Assembly: GCF_031884435.1 (NCBI RefSeq)
Contig: NZ_CP134779.1
Location: forward strand, 2,604,001 to 2,668,000
Length of the DNA stretch: 64,000 bases
Origin: Bosea sp. 685
GTDB lineage: Bacteria; Pseudomonadota; Alphaproteobacteria; Rhizobiales; Beijerinckiaceae
Direction: 5' to 3'
Shown: piece by piece, positions 9,567 to 19,506 of the stretch
How the letters are laid out: each line of letters begins with the position of its first letter
Position numbering within the stretch: position 1 is the first letter of the stretch
The notes under the pieces: generated by a model
Told to the model about the DNA's origin: nothing
Database searches by the model: none
Seen by the model: only the letters and a program-made list of their open reading frames with translations
Translations under genes and position numbers: made by a program

Positions 9567-12086
9567 ATGACGTCGACCCAAAAGAGCCTGTCTTTCAAGC
9601 TGCGGCTCTCTCGATCAGTCGGACTTTCGGCCTTCATGTTGGCCGTAAGCGGTGGCGTGGTGTTTGCGCAGGCCGTGATTGTCCAGGGCAACAGAAGCGT
9701 CGATGCGGAGACGATCCGCTCCTACGCGGCCGGGCAGGGCTCGACTGCCCCGCAGGATATCCGCCAGAATCTGATGGCTACCGGACTGTTCTCCAGCGTG
9801 CAGGTCAGCCGCCGTGGATCGCAGACCGTGATCGCGGTCAGGGAAAACGACACGGTCAATCGTGTCGCCTTCGAGGGTAATCGCCGCCTGAAGAGCGATG
9901 TCCTGCTCCAGCAGGTCCAGTCGAAAGCGCAGGGCCCGATGAGCCAGACGCTGATCGATGCCGACGTTCAGCGTCTGAAGGACGCCTATCGCCGCGCCGG
10001 CTACGGTCTGGCCTCTGTGAGCGGCCGTATCGCTCCGCTGCCGAACGGGCGCTCGGATGTGGTCTTCACCATCGTCGAGAGCGGCAAGACCGGCATCAAA
10101 TCGATCAATTTCAGCGGCAATGGCGTTTACTCGTCGGGTCGTCTGCGCGGTCTGATGACCTCGACCGAGTCGAATTTCCTCAGCTTCATCAAGACCTCGG
10201 ACGTCTATGACGCAGACCGGATCTCCTCCGATCTCGAGCTTGTCCGCCGTTTCTATCTGAAGAACGGCTATGCCGACTTCCAGATCGTCTCGAACAATGC
10301 CCGCTTCGACGAGGCGCAGGGCGGCTGGGTCGTCGACATCGCGGTCGATGAAGGTCAGCAATACCGCGTCGGCAATGTGGCGGTCGATTCCAAGCTGCCC
10401 GACATCGATCCCAATGCGCTGCAGCGCGTCATCGCGACGTCGGCCGGCGATACCTACAACGCCGAGGCGGTCGAGAAGTCGCTGGTGGCTCTGACGACGG
10501 AAGTTTCGCGTCGTGGCTATGCCTTCGCACAGGTTCGTCCGCGCGGCGACCGCGATTCCGCCGGGCGCCAGATCGGTATCACCTATGTCATCGACGAAGG
10601 CCCGCGGGTCTATGTCGAGCGCATCAATGTGCGCGGCAACACCCGTACCCGCGACTATGTCGTGCGCCGCGAGCTCGATCTCGGCGAGGGCGACGCCTAC
10701 AACAAGGTCCTGGTCGACCGCGCAGAGCGCCGCCTGAACAATCTCGGCTTCTTCAGCAAGGTGCGTGTCACCAACGAGCCCGGCTCGACACCTGACCGGG
10801 TCATCGTCAATATCGATGTCGAGGACAAGGCGACCGGTTCGTTCTCTGTCGCCGGCGGTTACTCGACCTCGGACGGCGTCATCGGCGAAGTTTCGCTGTC
10901 GGAGTCGAACTTCCTCGGTCGCGGCCAGTTCGTCCGTATCGCCGGCACGCTCGGCCAGCGCACCCAGGGCGTCGATTTCTCCTTCACGGAGCCGTACTTC
11001 CTCGGCCGCCGGATCGGGGCGGGTTTCGATCTGTTCTCGAAGTTCAACGACAACTACAACACGGGCCGTTTCGAAAGCCGTGTGAATGGCGGACAGGTGC
11101 GCCTGACCTTCCCGATCACGGAAGAGTTTTCGATCACGCCGCGCTATTCGCTCTATACGACCGAGATCACGGTTCCGAACACGGTATCGCGTCCCTATAA
11201 CGACTGCGCCGCGCCGCTGGTCGGCGTTACGCCGGGAACGGATGGGGCGATCGGGGCGGACAGGACCTATAACTGTGTCACCAATGGCGAGGCGACGATC
11301 GCGGTCAAGGAAGCCGTCGGCACCACGCTGACCTCGCTGGTCGGTCTGAACTTCAACTACAACTCGCTCGACAACTACCAGAACCCGCGCAACGGCTTCC
11401 TGGCCGAGATCAAGCCGGAATTCGCTGGCGTCGGCGGTGATTCGAAGTTCCTGCGCGTCGCGGCGGATGCCCGCTATTACCGCGAGATCTTCGACGACGT
11501 CGTCGGCTTCGCTCGTGTGCAGGGTGGCCACGTCCAGGCGACCAGCGGCGATCTGCGCATGATCGACCACTACTTCCTCGGACCGAGCCTGGTGCGCGGC
11601 TTTGCGCCCTCGGGTATCGGCCCGCGCGATATCGGCACGACGCTCAACCCGACCGACCCGACGACCAACGCGCTCGGCGGCACCACCTATTTCGGCGGCA
11701 CGCTCGAAGTGCAGTTCCCGATCTTCGGTTTGCCGCGTGATCTCGGCTTGCGCGGAGCGGTCTTCGCCGACGCCGGCACGCTGTTCAATTACGAGGGCGG
11801 CAACAAGGTGGCCCTGACGGGCTGCCCGTCCGGAACCGAGGCACGTCAGTTCAACGTAGCCTCGAACTCGACGTATCAGAGCAACCTCGCTTGCGTCCGC
11901 GACAAGAATATCATCCGGTCTTCGGTCGGCGTCAGCCTGCTCTGGCAGTCGCCGCTCGGCCCGATCCGCTTCGACTACGCTTACGCCCTGTCGAAGGATG
12001 ACGGCTATCGCGACCCGGCCTCTGGCGTGAAGCTCGGCGGCGACCGGCTGCAGGCCTTCCGCTTCTCCGGCGGCACGCGCTTCTGA
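9567..12086 (+). CDS. bamA: outer membrane protein assembly factor BamA
   Basis: BamA is the core of the BAM complex that folds beta-barrel proteins into the outer membrane. The 839-residue precursor has a signal peptide ending ...VVFAQA near residue 34. Five POTRA domains follow to about residue 430, then a 16-strand barrel with the VRGF-like motif (LVRGFAPSG) on loop 6. It ends in an aromatic residue (SGGTRF), as barrel substrates do. ATG 9567 is chosen over an upstream in-frame start because the signal peptide begins there. Two putative extracellular loops each carry a cysteine pair. skp/ompH, often next to bamA, is absent. Confidence 0.97.
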   Translation: MTSTQKSLSFKLRLSRSVGLSAFMLAVSGGVVFAQAVIVQGNRSVDAETIRSYAAGQGSTAPQDIRQNLMATGLFSSVQVSRRGSQTVIAVRENDTVNRVAFEGNRRLKSDVLLQQVQSKAQGPMSQTLIDADVQRLKDAYRRAGYGLASVSGRIAPLPNGRSDVVFTIVESGKTGIKSINFSGNGVYSSGRLRGLMTSTESNFLSFIKTSDVYDADRISSDLELVRRFYLKNGYADFQIVSNNARFDEAQGGWVVDIAVDEGQQYRVGNVAVDSKLPDIDPNALQRVIATSAGDTYNAEAVEKSLVALTTEVSRRGYAFAQVRPRGDRDSAGRQIGITYVIDEGPRVYVERINVRGNTRTRDYVVRRELDLGEGDAYNKVLVDRAERRLNNLGFFSKVRVTNEPGSTPDRVIVNIDVEDKATGSFSVAGGYSTSDGVIGEVSLSESNFLGRGQFVRIAGTLGQRTQGVDFSFTEPYFLGRRIGAGFDLFSKFNDNYNTGRFESRVNGGQVRLTFPITEEFSITPRYSLYTTEITVPNTVSRPYNDCAAPLVGVTPGTDGAIGADRTYNCVTNGEATIAVKEAVGTTLTSLVGLNFNYNSLDNYQNPRNGFLAEIKPEFAGVGGDSKFLRVAADARYYREIFDDVVGFARVQGGHVQATSGDLRMIDHYFLGPSLVRGFAPSGIGPRDIGTTLNPTDPTTNALGGTTYFGGTLEVQFPIFGLPRDLGLRGAVFADAGTLFNYEGGNKVALTGCPSGTEARQFNVASNSTYQSNLACVRDKNIIRSSVGVSLLWQSPLGPIRFDYAYALSKDDGYRDPASGVKLGGDRLQAFRFSGGTRF

Positions 12087-12091
12087 CGCGG

Positions 12092-12108
12092 CGGGGCAGG
12101 CTGCCCCG
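12092..12108 (+). other. small hairpin between bamA and lpxD
   Basis: CGGGGCA (12092-12098) pairs with TGCCCCG (12102-12108) around a GGC loop, and TTTT follows after 7 bases. It sits in the 37-bp bamA-lpxD gap. The T-run is short and detached, so at most it would be a partial terminator that tunes lpxD expression relative to bamA. Confidence 0.4.
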
Positions 12109-12123
12109 TCCCGGATTTTCTTG

Positions 12124-13185
12124 ATGTCAGACCCTCAGTTCTTTCCTTTGGCGACCTCGCTCAGCTTCGGCGAGGTCGCGGCCATTTCCGGCGCCGCTTT
12201 GCCGGAAGGCGCCGATGCGGCTCGCATGATCACGGGCGCAGCAGCGCTCGAGGCCGCTGGCCCATCTGATCTCGCTTATATGGACAACCCGAAATACACC
12301 GATGCCCTAGCGGCGACGGGGGCAGGGCTGTGCCTGGTGTCGTCGCGCTTCGCCATGCGGGTGCCGGCTGGAACCACTGCGCTGGTTTCCAACACTCCCT
12401 ATCATGCCTTTGCCCGGGTGCTCGCCCGCTTCTTCCCGACGGCGTTGAAGCCAGGCTCGATGTTCGGCTCGCAAGGCGTGGCGCCTGGCGCCTTCGTCCA
12501 CGCGACAGCCGTTCTGGAAGCCGGTGTCACGGTCGATCCCGGCGCGGTCATCGGTCCCGGCGCCGAGATCGGGGCAGGCACCGTGGTCGGCTCCCATGCC
12601 GTTGTCGGACCGCAGGTCCGCATCGGGCGCGACTGTGCGATCGGTTCAGGCAGCACGCTGCAATCGACCCTCATCGGCAACCGCGTCATCATTCACCCAG
12701 GCGTGCGTATAGGCCAGGACGGTTTCGGCTTCGCGATGAGCCCGAAAGGGCACATGAAGGTGCCGCAGATCGGGCGCGTCATCATCCAGGACGATGTCGA
12801 GATCGGCGCCAACACCTGCATCGACCGCGGCGCGAGCCGCGATACGGTGATCGGCGAGGGCACCAAGATCGATAATTTGGTCCAGATCGGCCATAACGTC
12901 GTCATCGGGCGCCACTGCGTCATCGTCTCCCAGGTCGGGATCGCCGGCTCGTCGACGCTGGAGGATTTCGTCGTCCTCGGCGGCCAGGTCGGCCTCGCCG
13001 GCCATCTGACGATCGGCATGGGCGCGCAGGTCGCAGCCCAAAGCGGTGTCGCGGGCGATGTGCCGCGCGGTGCGCGCTATGGCGGCTATCCGGCCCAGCC
13101 GGCGCTGAGCTGGGCGCGCGAGAGCGCCTTGCTGAAGTCGCTGGTCGCCAAGCGTGGCAAGACCTCGGATCGCTCAGACGTTTGA
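12124..13185 (+). CDS. lpxD: UDP-3-O-(3-hydroxyacyl)glucosamine N-acyltransferase
   Basis: LpxD adds the N-linked hydroxyacyl chain, the third step of lipid A synthesis. The 353-residue protein has an N-terminal uridine-binding domain ([23 protein letters not shown] split around residues 35-60) and a left-handed beta-helix of hexapeptide repeats. The helix includes QDGFGFA and the catalytic-region [13 protein letters not shown] with its conserved histidine. An in-frame TTG lies one codon upstream of ATG 12124. fabZ and lpxA follow in the order typical of Gram-negative bacteria. Confidence 0.96.
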   Translation: MSDPQFFPLATSLSFGEVAAISGAALPEGADAARMITGAAALEAAGPSDLAYMDNPKYTDALAATGAGLCLVSSRFAMRVPAGTTALVSNTPYHAFARVLARFFPTALKPGSMFGSQGVAPGAFVHATAVLEAGVTVDPGAVIGPGAEIGAGTVVGSHAVVGPQVRIGRDCAIGSGSTLQSTLIGNRVIIHPGVRIGQDGFGFAMSPKGHMKVPQIGRVIIQDDVEIGANTCIDRGASRDTVIGEGTKIDNLVQIGHNVVIGRHCVIVSQVGIAGSSTLEDFVVLGGQVGLAGHLTIGMGAQVAAQSGVAGDVPRGARYGGYPAQPALSWARESALLKSLVAKRGKTSDRSDV

Positions 13186-13309
13186 CAAGATCCGTTGCTG
13201 TCGGCCATGGCATGACAGACAGGGATCGCATCACCTAGATTGCTCCGGCTCTAGAACGAATGGAAAATGCGGTGCCCAGCGCGTGGCCCGGATGGATAAT
13301 GGGGACACC

Positions 13310-13768
13310 ATGAACGACGCGACAAAAACCCTGGGTGTGGCGGACATCCAGAGGATCATGGCCTGCATTCCCCATCGCTATCCATTCCTGCTGGTCGACC
13401 GCGTCGTCGAGATCGACGGCGAGGATTCCGGCATCGGCATCAAGAACGTGACGATGAACGAGCCTCAGTTCACCGGGCATTTCCCCGGTCGCCCGGTTTT
13501 CCCCGGTGTGCTGATGATCGAGGCGATGGCGCAGACCGCCGGCGTCCTTGTCGTCAATGCCAGGGGCAGCGACGATCCGGCCGTCAGCACCGTGCTTTTC
13601 ACCACGATCGACAAGGCGAAGTTCCGCAAGCCGGTCATTCCGGGCGATACGCTGCGCTTCCACCTGACGAAGGTGACTCGCAAGCGCAACCTCTACTTCT
13701 ATCGCGGCGAGGCCCGGGTCGATGGCGTCCTGGTCGCCGAGGCCGATCTTTCGGCCATGGTCGTTTGA
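13310..13768 (+). CDS. fabZ: 3-hydroxyacyl-[acyl-carrier-protein] dehydratase
   Basis: FabZ dehydrates beta-hydroxyacyl-ACP in fatty-acid elongation and so competes with LpxA for the shared hydroxymyristoyl-ACP pool. It is a 152-residue hotdog fold with the PHRYPFLLVDRV motif, catalytic His-57 in GHFPGRPVFPG and Glu-71 in LMIEAMAQ. ATG 13310 is preferred because GGGGA lies about 6 bases upstream; the frame is open further upstream. It sits between lpxD and lpxA. Confidence 0.96.
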   Translation: MNDATKTLGVADIQRIMACIPHRYPFLLVDRVVEIDGEDSGIGIKNVTMNEPQFTGHFPGRPVFPGVLMIEAMAQTAGVLVVNARGSDDPAVSTVLFTTIDKAKFRKPVIPGDTLRFHLTKVTRKRNLYFYRGEARVDGVLVAEADLSAMVV

Positions 13769-13796
13769 CGATCAGCAAGGTCAGGACAGCGATTCC

Positions 13797-14606
13797 ATGA
13801 GCGTGACCATTCACCCGATGTCGGTCGTCGATCCGAAAGCGCGCCTTGGGGCGGGCGTTCAGATCGGCCCGTTTTGCACCGTCGGGCCCGACGTGACCCT
13901 GGCCGACAATGTCGAACTGATCAGCCATGTCGCGGTTTCCGGAATCACCAGCATCGGCGAGCGCACGAAGCTCTATCCTTTCGCATCGGTCGGCCACCCG
14001 CCTCAGGATGTGAAATATCGCGGCGAGCCGTCGACGCTGGTGATCGGCGCCGAGTGCCTGATCCGCGAAGGTGTCACTATCAATCCCGGCACCGAGGGCG
14101 GCGGCATGGAGACTACGGTTGGAGACCGTTGCTTCTTCCTCGCCAATTCGCATGTCGGCCATGACAGCCATATCGGCAACAACGTCATCTTCTCCAACAA
14201 CGTCATGTGCGCTGGCCATGTCACGGTCGGCAATTTCGTCATCGTTGGTGGTGGCACGGGCTTGCAGCAATTCATCCGCGTCGGCGATCATGCCTTCATC
14301 GGCGGTGGCGCCGGCGTCATGAACGACGTCATCCCTTTCGGCCTGGTTCGCGACAACCCGGCTCATCTGGCCGGTCTCAATCTCGTCGGGCTCAAGCGGC
14401 GCGGTTTCTCGCGCGAGCAGATTCATGAATTGCGTCGCGCCTACAGGCTGCTCTTCGCCGATGAGGGCACCTTGTCGGAGCGCGTCGAGGATGTTGCGGG
14501 CGAGTTCGCAGCCCATCCCCTGATTCACGAAATTCTCGATTTCATCCGCAACGGCAACGAGCGGGCGATCTGCGTTCCGCGCGACGTCAACGCGCCGGAT
14601 CGGTGA
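13797..14606 (+). CDS. lpxA: acyl-ACP--UDP-N-acetylglucosamine O-acyltransferase
   Basis: LpxA performs the first, reversible step of lipid A synthesis on UDP-GlcNAc. The 269-residue product is a left-handed beta-helix with hexapeptide repeats (VQIGPFCTVGPDVTL) and the catalytic histidine segment SHVGHDSHIGNNVIF. A C-terminal helical domain contains LVGLKRRGFSREQI. ATG 13797 gives the canonical N-terminus MSVTIHPMSVVDP. The stop overlaps the GTG start of lpxI (GTGA, 14603-14606). Confidence 0.97.
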   Translation: MSVTIHPMSVVDPKARLGAGVQIGPFCTVGPDVTLADNVELISHVAVSGITSIGERTKLYPFASVGHPPQDVKYRGEPSTLVIGAECLIREGVTINPGTEGGGMETTVGDRCFFLANSHVGHDSHIGNNVIFSNNVMCAGHVTVGNFVIVGGGTGLQQFIRVGDHAFIGGGAGVMNDVIPFGLVRDNPAHLAGLNLVGLKRRGFSREQIHELRRAYRLLFADEGTLSERVEDVAGEFAAHPLIHEILDFIRNGNERAICVPRDVNAPDR

Positions 14607-15469
14607 ACGCTGCTCATCCAGAGTCGGTGGCGGCGGCGCGCGGGCCTCTCGCTATTATCGCCGGCGGCGGCGATTTCCCGCCTGCTCTTGCTGAAATCGC
14701 AGCCCGGCAAGGTCACGGCCTGTTTGTCGCCGCGCTCGATGGTGCGGCTGACCCGGCCCGTTTCGGCGCGACCGAGGTCACCTCATACAGACTCGGCCAA
14801 CTCGGACGGCTGCTCGACGATCTGCGCCGCCGGGAGATCGCCGATCTCGTCCTGATCGGTTCACTGCCGCGCCCGAGCTTCGGCGCGCTGAGGCCGGAAG
14901 CCTCGACCTTGAAATATCTGCCTCATTTTGCCCGCGCTTTTCAGGGCGGAGACGACCATTTGCTACGCGGCGTCGTCCGCTTCTTCGAGGAGCGCGGCTT
15001 TCGCGTCCACGGTCCAGCCGAGATCGCGCCGGAATTGACAGTCCCAATCGGTGTGCTCGGTCGCAAGGCCGCCACGCCGGCTCAGCATGAATTGATCGCA
15101 CGCGGATTCTCCATGCTGTCGGCGCTCGCACCTTTCGATGTCGGTCAGGCGGCGATCCTGGCCGATCATCGCATCGTCGCGATAGAGGCGGCCGAGGGCA
15201 CAGATGCGATGATCCGGCGTGTCGCCGAACTCGTCTCCGGCGGGCGGCTCAAGATTGCCAGGGGCGACGGCGTCCTGGTCAAGGCTCCTAAGGAGGGCCA
15301 GGACCTGCGCGTCGACATGCCGGCGATCGGTCCCGATACCTTGCGCAACATCGCAGAGGCGGGCCTTGCCGGTATTGCGCTCAGGGCTGGCCGCGTGCTT
15401 GTCGGTGATCGCGGCAAACTCGGCCGGCTTGCCGACCAGTTCGGCGTCTTCGTCGAGGGTGTCATATGA
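14603..15469 (+). CDS. lpxI: UDP-2,3-diacylglucosamine pyrophosphatase, LpxI type
   Basis: LpxI (DUF1009) hydrolyses UDP-2,3-diacylglucosamine to lipid X. It replaces the unrelated LpxH in alphaproteobacteria. The 288-residue protein has the N-terminal LAIIAGGGDFPPALAE motif, LIGSLPRPS, a central GGDDHLLRGVVRFFEERGF stretch and the C-terminal GDGVLVKAPKEGQDLRVD with the residues typical of the catalytic domain. It overlaps lpxA by 4 bp at its start and lpxB by 4 bp at its end, so the three are translationally coupled. Confidence 0.95.
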   Translation: MNAAHPESVAAARGPLAIIAGGGDFPPALAEIAARQGHGLFVAALDGAADPARFGATEVTSYRLGQLGRLLDDLRRREIADLVLIGSLPRPSFGALRPEASTLKYLPHFARAFQGGDDHLLRGVVRFFEERGFRVHGPAEIAPELTVPIGVLGRKAATPAQHELIARGFSMLSALAPFDVGQAAILADHRIVAIEAAEGTDAMIRRVAELVSGGRLKIARGDGVLVKAPKEGQDLRVDMPAIGPDTLRNIAEAGLAGIALRAGRVLVGDRGKLGRLADQFGVFVEGVI

Positions 15470-16647
15470 GCCGGCCATTCCGGCTTGCCATCATCGCTGG
15501 CGAGGCTTCGGGCGATGCGTTGGCGACGCGTTTCCTCGTGGCGCTGCGCGCGCGCTTGGGCGAGCGGCCGCTCGAACTCATGGGCGTGGGCGGCGAGAGC
15601 CTGATCGCGCAGGGGCTCGTCCCGCTGTTCCCGCAAGCCGATATCGCCGTGATGGGGTTCGGGCCCGTCATCGCGCGCTTGCCACTGCTGCTGCGGCGGA
15701 TGTCGGATGCGGCGAAGGGCGTCGCCGCCTTCGCGCCCGATCTGCTGCTGACGATCGACAGCCCGGACTTTTCCTTGCGCGTCGCCAAGAAGGTTCGCGC
15801 CCGCGCGCCGGCGGTCCCGATCGTGCATTGGGTCTGCCCCAGCGTCTGGGCCTGGCGCTCGGGGCGAGCACGGCGCATGGCACCGCATGTCGACCGCATT
15901 CTGGCATTGCTGCCCTTCGAGCCGGCCGCATTGGCGCGGCTGCACGGGCCAAACACGGTCTATGTCGGTCACCCGCTGATGGAGCGCCTAGCCGATCTGC
16001 GCCCGAACGTCGATGAAGCTGCACGCCGCGCCGATAGCGGGCGACCGGAAATCCTGATTCTGCCAGGCAGCCGACGCTCCGAGATCAATCACCTGATGCC
16101 GGCTTTTGGGCAGGCCGTGGCGCTGATCGCCGCCGAACGGCCGCAAGTGCGCTTCGTCTTGCCGGCCGTCACACATCTTCGGGACCTGATCGGCGAAGCC
16201 GTCGCCTCCTGGCCCATCAAGCCCGAGATCGTCACCGGCGAAGCCCACAAGCTTGCAGCCTTCCGCGGGGCGCGCGCGGCGCTCGCAGCGTCGGGCACCG
16301 TCACGCTCGAACTCGCGCTGGCACAAATCCCCACGGTTGCAGCCTATCGCGGCGCCAATTGGGAAGCCGCGATCGCCAAGCGCTTGATCAAGCTGCCGAG
16401 CGTGATCCTGCCGAACCTGATCCTGGGGCGCAGCGTCGTGCCCGAATTCATCCAGGAGACGGCGACGCCTGAGACATTGAGCCGGGAGGTTCTGGCGATC
16501 ATTCCCGAGGGCGAGGTGCGCGCTCGCCAATTGGCCGGCTTCGACGAGGTCGAGACGATCATGCGTTCGGCTGGCGCGAGCCCGGCGGCGAATGCCGTCG
16601 AGGCTGCGCTGGCCTTGCTTGAATCAGGCGCCCCGGCGCCGGTTTGA
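15466..16647 (+). CDS. lpxB: lipid-A-disaccharide synthase
   Basis: LpxB is the GT19 glycosyltransferase that joins lipid X to UDP-2,3-diacylglucosamine, giving the lipid A disaccharide. The 393-residue sequence starts LAIIAGEASGDALATRF. It carries LLTIDSPDFSLRVAKK, WVCPSVWAWR, VGHPLMERL and LPGSRRSEI, all typical of the family. ATG 15466 overlaps the lpxI stop (ATGA). This ends the envelope cluster; a double repeat follows. Confidence 0.97.
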   Translation: MSRPFRLAIIAGEASGDALATRFLVALRARLGERPLELMGVGGESLIAQGLVPLFPQADIAVMGFGPVIARLPLLLRRMSDAAKGVAAFAPDLLLTIDSPDFSLRVAKKVRARAPAVPIVHWVCPSVWAWRSGRARRMAPHVDRILALLPFEPAALARLHGPNTVYVGHPLMERLADLRPNVDEAARRADSGRPEILILPGSRRSEINHLMPAFGQAVALIAAERPQVRFVLPAVTHLRDLIGEAVASWPIKPEIVTGEAHKLAAFRGARAALAASGTVTLELALAQIPTVAAYRGANWEAAIAKRLIKLPSVILPNLILGRSVVPEFIQETATPETLSREVLAIIPEGEVRARQLAGFDEVETIMRSAGASPAANAVEAALALLESGAPAPV

Positions 16648-16651
16648 GGCA

Positions 16652-16806
16652 AGAGCAGAATGCGAAAAAGTGGGAACCGGTTTTTCGCAGTGATCCGTCT
16701 CTAGCGCATTTCCGCGCTTCTCCGAATCGCGAAAATGCTCTATCTCCTTGTTTTAACACGTTTTCTTCACGCGAACCGGTGGCCACTTCGCTCGAAAACG
16801 CTGTAG
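16652..16806. repeat. tandem type A + type B dispersed repeats
   Basis: A type A unit (16652-16701, core GCGAAAAAGTGGGAACCGG TTTTTCGC) is followed directly by a type B unit (16703-16806), which closely matches 4020-4122. Together they fill the convergent gap between lpxB and the Bug-family gene, ending 2 bp before that gene's stop codon. The palindromic units may act as bidirectional transcription barriers here; that is inference. Confidence 0.8.
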
Positions 16807-16808
16807 GC

Positions 16809-17804
16809 TCATTCGAGCGCCGCGCCTGAAGCCTTGGCGATCGGGAACCATTTCGCCACCTCGATCTTGACGTGTTCGCCGAGCGCTTCGGGTGTCGAGC
16901 CGATGATCTCGGCGCTGACGTCGTTGAGGCGCTGCTTCACATTGGCGTCGGTCAGCGCCGTGTTCGCCACGCTGTTGAGCTTGTCGACGATGGGACGAGG
17001 CAGATTTGCCGGCCCAAACAGCGCATTCCAAGTATAGGTCTCATAGCCGGTCAGGCCGCCCTCGGCGATGGTCGGGATGTCGGGGAAGGATGAGACCCGA
17101 CCCTTGGTGGTGACGCCGATGGCGCGCAATTGCCCGGTGCGGATGAACTGCGCGGAGGAAGGCAGGTTGTCGAACATGATCGGTACCGCGCCCGAGACCA
17201 CGTCGTTCAAGGCGGGGCCCGCGCCGCGATAGGGCACATGGTTCATGCTGACGCCGCCGAGCGACTTGAACAGCTCGCCCGACAGATGCAGCGGCGTGCC
17301 GACGCCCGACGACGCATAGGCGTATTTGCCCGGGTTTTCCTTCAGCAGCTTGATGACTTCCGGCACTGTTTTCGCCGGGAAGTCCGGATGCACGACCATG
17401 ACGTTGGGCACTATGGCCAGCAGCGAGATCGGCGTGAAATCCTTGACCGGATCGAAGGTGACGGTCTTGAGGATCGCGGGATTGAGCGCATGGGTCGAGA
17501 TCGTGCCCATCAGGATGGTGTAACCGTCAGGCGCGGCGCGCGCCACGGCGGTGGAGCCAAGGTTGCCGCCCGCTCCGGCGCGGTTCTCGATGACGACCGA
17601 CTGCCCGAGCAGTTCACTCATCTTCTGGCCGACGAGGCGGGCGACGATGTCGGTGGAGCCGCCGGCGGCGAAGGGCACGATCAGCGAGACCGGTCGCGTC
17701 GGGAAGGTGGCTTGCGCCTGCGCGAGCGCGGGAAATCCGGCGACCGAAAGCGCCGAGGCTCCGGTCAGGAAAACGCGACGATTCAAGCCATTCTGGTTCG
17801 ACAT
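16809..17804 (-). CDS. Bug-family tripartite tricarboxylate transporter substrate-binding protein
   Basis: Proteins of this family bind carboxylates or other small metabolites in the periplasm and hand them to TctAB-type membrane units. The 331-residue precursor has a twin-arginine-like signal (NRRVFLTGASALSVAGFPALAQ). The mature part shows family motifs PVSLIVPFAAGGSTDIVARL, VVIENRAGAGGNLG, PDGYTILMG, VPYRGAGPALNDV and TTKGRVSSFPDIPTIAEGG. The substrate cannot be told. No tctA/tctB genes are nearby, so it is an orphan binding protein. ATG 17804 is chosen at the start of the signal. Confidence 0.92.
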   Translation of the reverse strand: MSNQNGLNRRVFLTGASALSVAGFPALAQAQATFPTRPVSLIVPFAAGGSTDIVARLVGQKMSELLGQSVVIENRAGAGGNLGSTAVARAAPDGYTILMGTISTHALNPAILKTVTFDPVKDFTPISLLAIVPNVMVVHPDFPAKTVPEVIKLLKENPGKYAYASSGVGTPLHLSGELFKSLGGVSMNHVPYRGAGPALNDVVSGAVPIMFDNLPSSAQFIRTGQLRAIGVTTKGRVSSFPDIPTIAEGGLTGYETYTWNALFGPANLPRPIVDKLNSVANTALTDANVKQRLNDVSAEIIGSTPEALGEHVKIEVAKWFPIAKASGAALE

Positions 17805-17875
17805 AAAGCTGCACTCCCAATTGATGGGGTGACGATAGCGTAGGCGCGAATGCGTCTCAGTTATCAATCGCGTGC

Positions 17876-17911
17876 AACAAAAAGGCCGCGACGATTGCTC
17901 GCCGCGGCCTT
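17876..17911 (-). terminator. intrinsic terminator of gltA
   Basis: On the minus strand AAGGCCGCG (17911-17903) pairs with CGCGGCCTT (17890-17882), followed by a T-tract. It begins 21 bp past the gltA stop and separates gltA from the Bug-family gene on the same strand. Confidence 0.85.
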
Positions 17912-17931
17912 CCAAGAGCTGGTCGGATGCG

Positions 17932-19221
17932 TCAGCGCCGGCCGATTGGGGTGTATTCGCGCGGGCCGGCGCCGGTATAGAGCTGGCGCGGACGGCCGAT
18001 GCGCTGGGACGGATCCTCGATCATTTCCTTCCACTGCGCGATCCAGCCGACGGTGCGCGCAACCGCGAACAGCGCCGTGAACATCGAAGTCGGGAAGCCC
18101 ATCGCCTTCAGCGTGATGCCCGAATAGAAATCGATGTTCGGATAGAGCTTCTTCTCGATGAAATAGGGGTCTGACAGCGCGATGCGCTCAAGCTCGATCG
18201 CCACGTCCAGCAGCGGATCGTCCTTGATGCCGAGCTCGTTGAGCACCTCATGCGTGGTCTTCTGCATGATCTTGGCGCGCGGATCGTAGTTCTTGTAGAC
18301 GCGGTGGCCGAAGCCCATCAGGCGGAAGGGATCATTCTTGTCCTTCGCCTTGGCGATGTATTTCGGGATGTTCTCAACCGAGCCGATCTCCTCGAGCATC
18401 TTGAGGGCGGCCTCATTGGCGCCGCCATGAGCCGGGCCCCAGAGGCAGGCTGCACCGGCCGCGATGCAGGCGAAGGGATTGGCGCCCGACGAGCCGGCGA
18501 GCCGAACCGTCGAGGTCGAGGCGTTTTGCTCATGGTCGGCGTGCAGGATGAAGATCCGGTCGAGCGCGCGCGACAGCACCGGATTGACCTTGTACTCCTC
18601 GGCCGGCACCGCAAAGCACATGCGCAGGAAGTTCGAGGTGTAGTCGAGCGAGTTCAGCGGGAACACGAAGGGCTGGCCGATGGTGTATTTGAACGCCATG
18701 GCAGCGAGCGTCGGCATCTTCGCGATCATGCGCATCGAGGCGATCATGCGCTGCTGCGGGTCGGAGATGTCGGTCGAGTCGTGATAGAACGCCGACATTG
18801 CGCCGATCGAGCCGACCATCACCGCCATCGGGTGAGCGTCGCGGCGGAAGCCCTGGAAGAAGCGGGCCATCTGCTCGTGCACCATGGTGTGGCGCGTCAC
18901 GCGATAGTCGAAATCGGCCTTCTGCGCGGCGGTCGGCAATTCGCCTTCCAGCAGCAGATAGCAGGTCTCGAGGAAGTCGCCATGCTCGGCGAGTTGCTCG
19001 ATGGGGTAGCCGCGATAGAGCAGGACGCCCTCGTCGCCGTCGATATAGGTGATCTGCGACTCGCAACTCGCCGTGGAGGTGAAGCCCGGGTCATAGGTGA
19101 ACATGCCCGTTTGCGAGTAGAGCTTGGCGATGTCGATGACCGAGGGGCCGATCGACCCCTTCTTGATCGCCATGTCGATGGTTTTTCCGTCGACCTGGAG
19201 CTGGCTGCTATTTCCGCTCAT
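17932..19221 (-). CDS. gltA: citrate synthase
   Basis: This enzyme condenses acetyl-CoA and oxaloacetate at the entry of the TCA cycle. The 429-residue length and N-terminal beta-domain ([22 protein letters not shown]) mark the Gram-negative type II enzyme. Active-site regions are visible: [13 protein letters not shown] (catalytic His), [14 protein letters not shown] (His/Arg) and NIDFYSG (catalytic Asp). Type II enzymes are often NADH-inhibited hexamers; that is family knowledge. It is monocistronic, with its own terminator and a 285-bp upstream gap to gltX that shows no other gene. Confidence 0.97.
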   Translation of the reverse strand: MSGNSSQLQVDGKTIDMAIKKGSIGPSVIDIAKLYSQTGMFTYDPGFTSTASCESQITYIDGDEGVLLYRGYPIEQLAEHGDFLETCYLLLEGELPTAAQKADFDYRVTRHTMVHEQMARFFQGFRRDAHPMAVMVGSIGAMSAFYHDSTDISDPQQRMIASMRMIAKMPTLAAMAFKYTIGQPFVFPLNSLDYTSNFLRMCFAVPAEEYKVNPVLSRALDRIFILHADHEQNASTSTVRLAGSSGANPFACIAAGAACLWGPAHGGANEAALKMLEEIGSVENIPKYIAKAKDKNDPFRLMGFGHRVYKNYDPRAKIMQKTTHEVLNELGIKDDPLLDVAIELERIALSDPYFIEKKLYPNIDFYSGITLKAMGFPTSMFTALFAVARTVGWIAQWKEMIEDPSQRIGRPRQLYTGAGPREYTPIGRR

Positions 19222-19506
19222 CGATACCGATCCTTTCAGGCTCGTTGCTGACCAGTCGCTGTTCCATCAGGCCCAACACCGAATTGTTGCGCACGAGACA
19301 TCTCTGTCATCCGAAGGCCTGGACGTGACGGCCCTGTGACGGAACGGCAAATGCGGATACGGGCAGGAAGGTGGTTCATCCAACTGATATTCAAGCAATA
19401 TTTGTGCCCCTTCCACCGCGCGGCGGAGCCGGTCACATGGCGCGTCACTAGACCATTTGCAGAGGCGGTTCAACAGAGCCGAAAGGGGGACGGAGCCCTC
19501 GCCACG

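Noticed and set aside
9615..11570. 651-codon frame antisense to bamA
   Set aside because: Composition (D/R/A-rich, no domains) is that of a mirror frame of a GC-rich gene; bamA is unmistakable.
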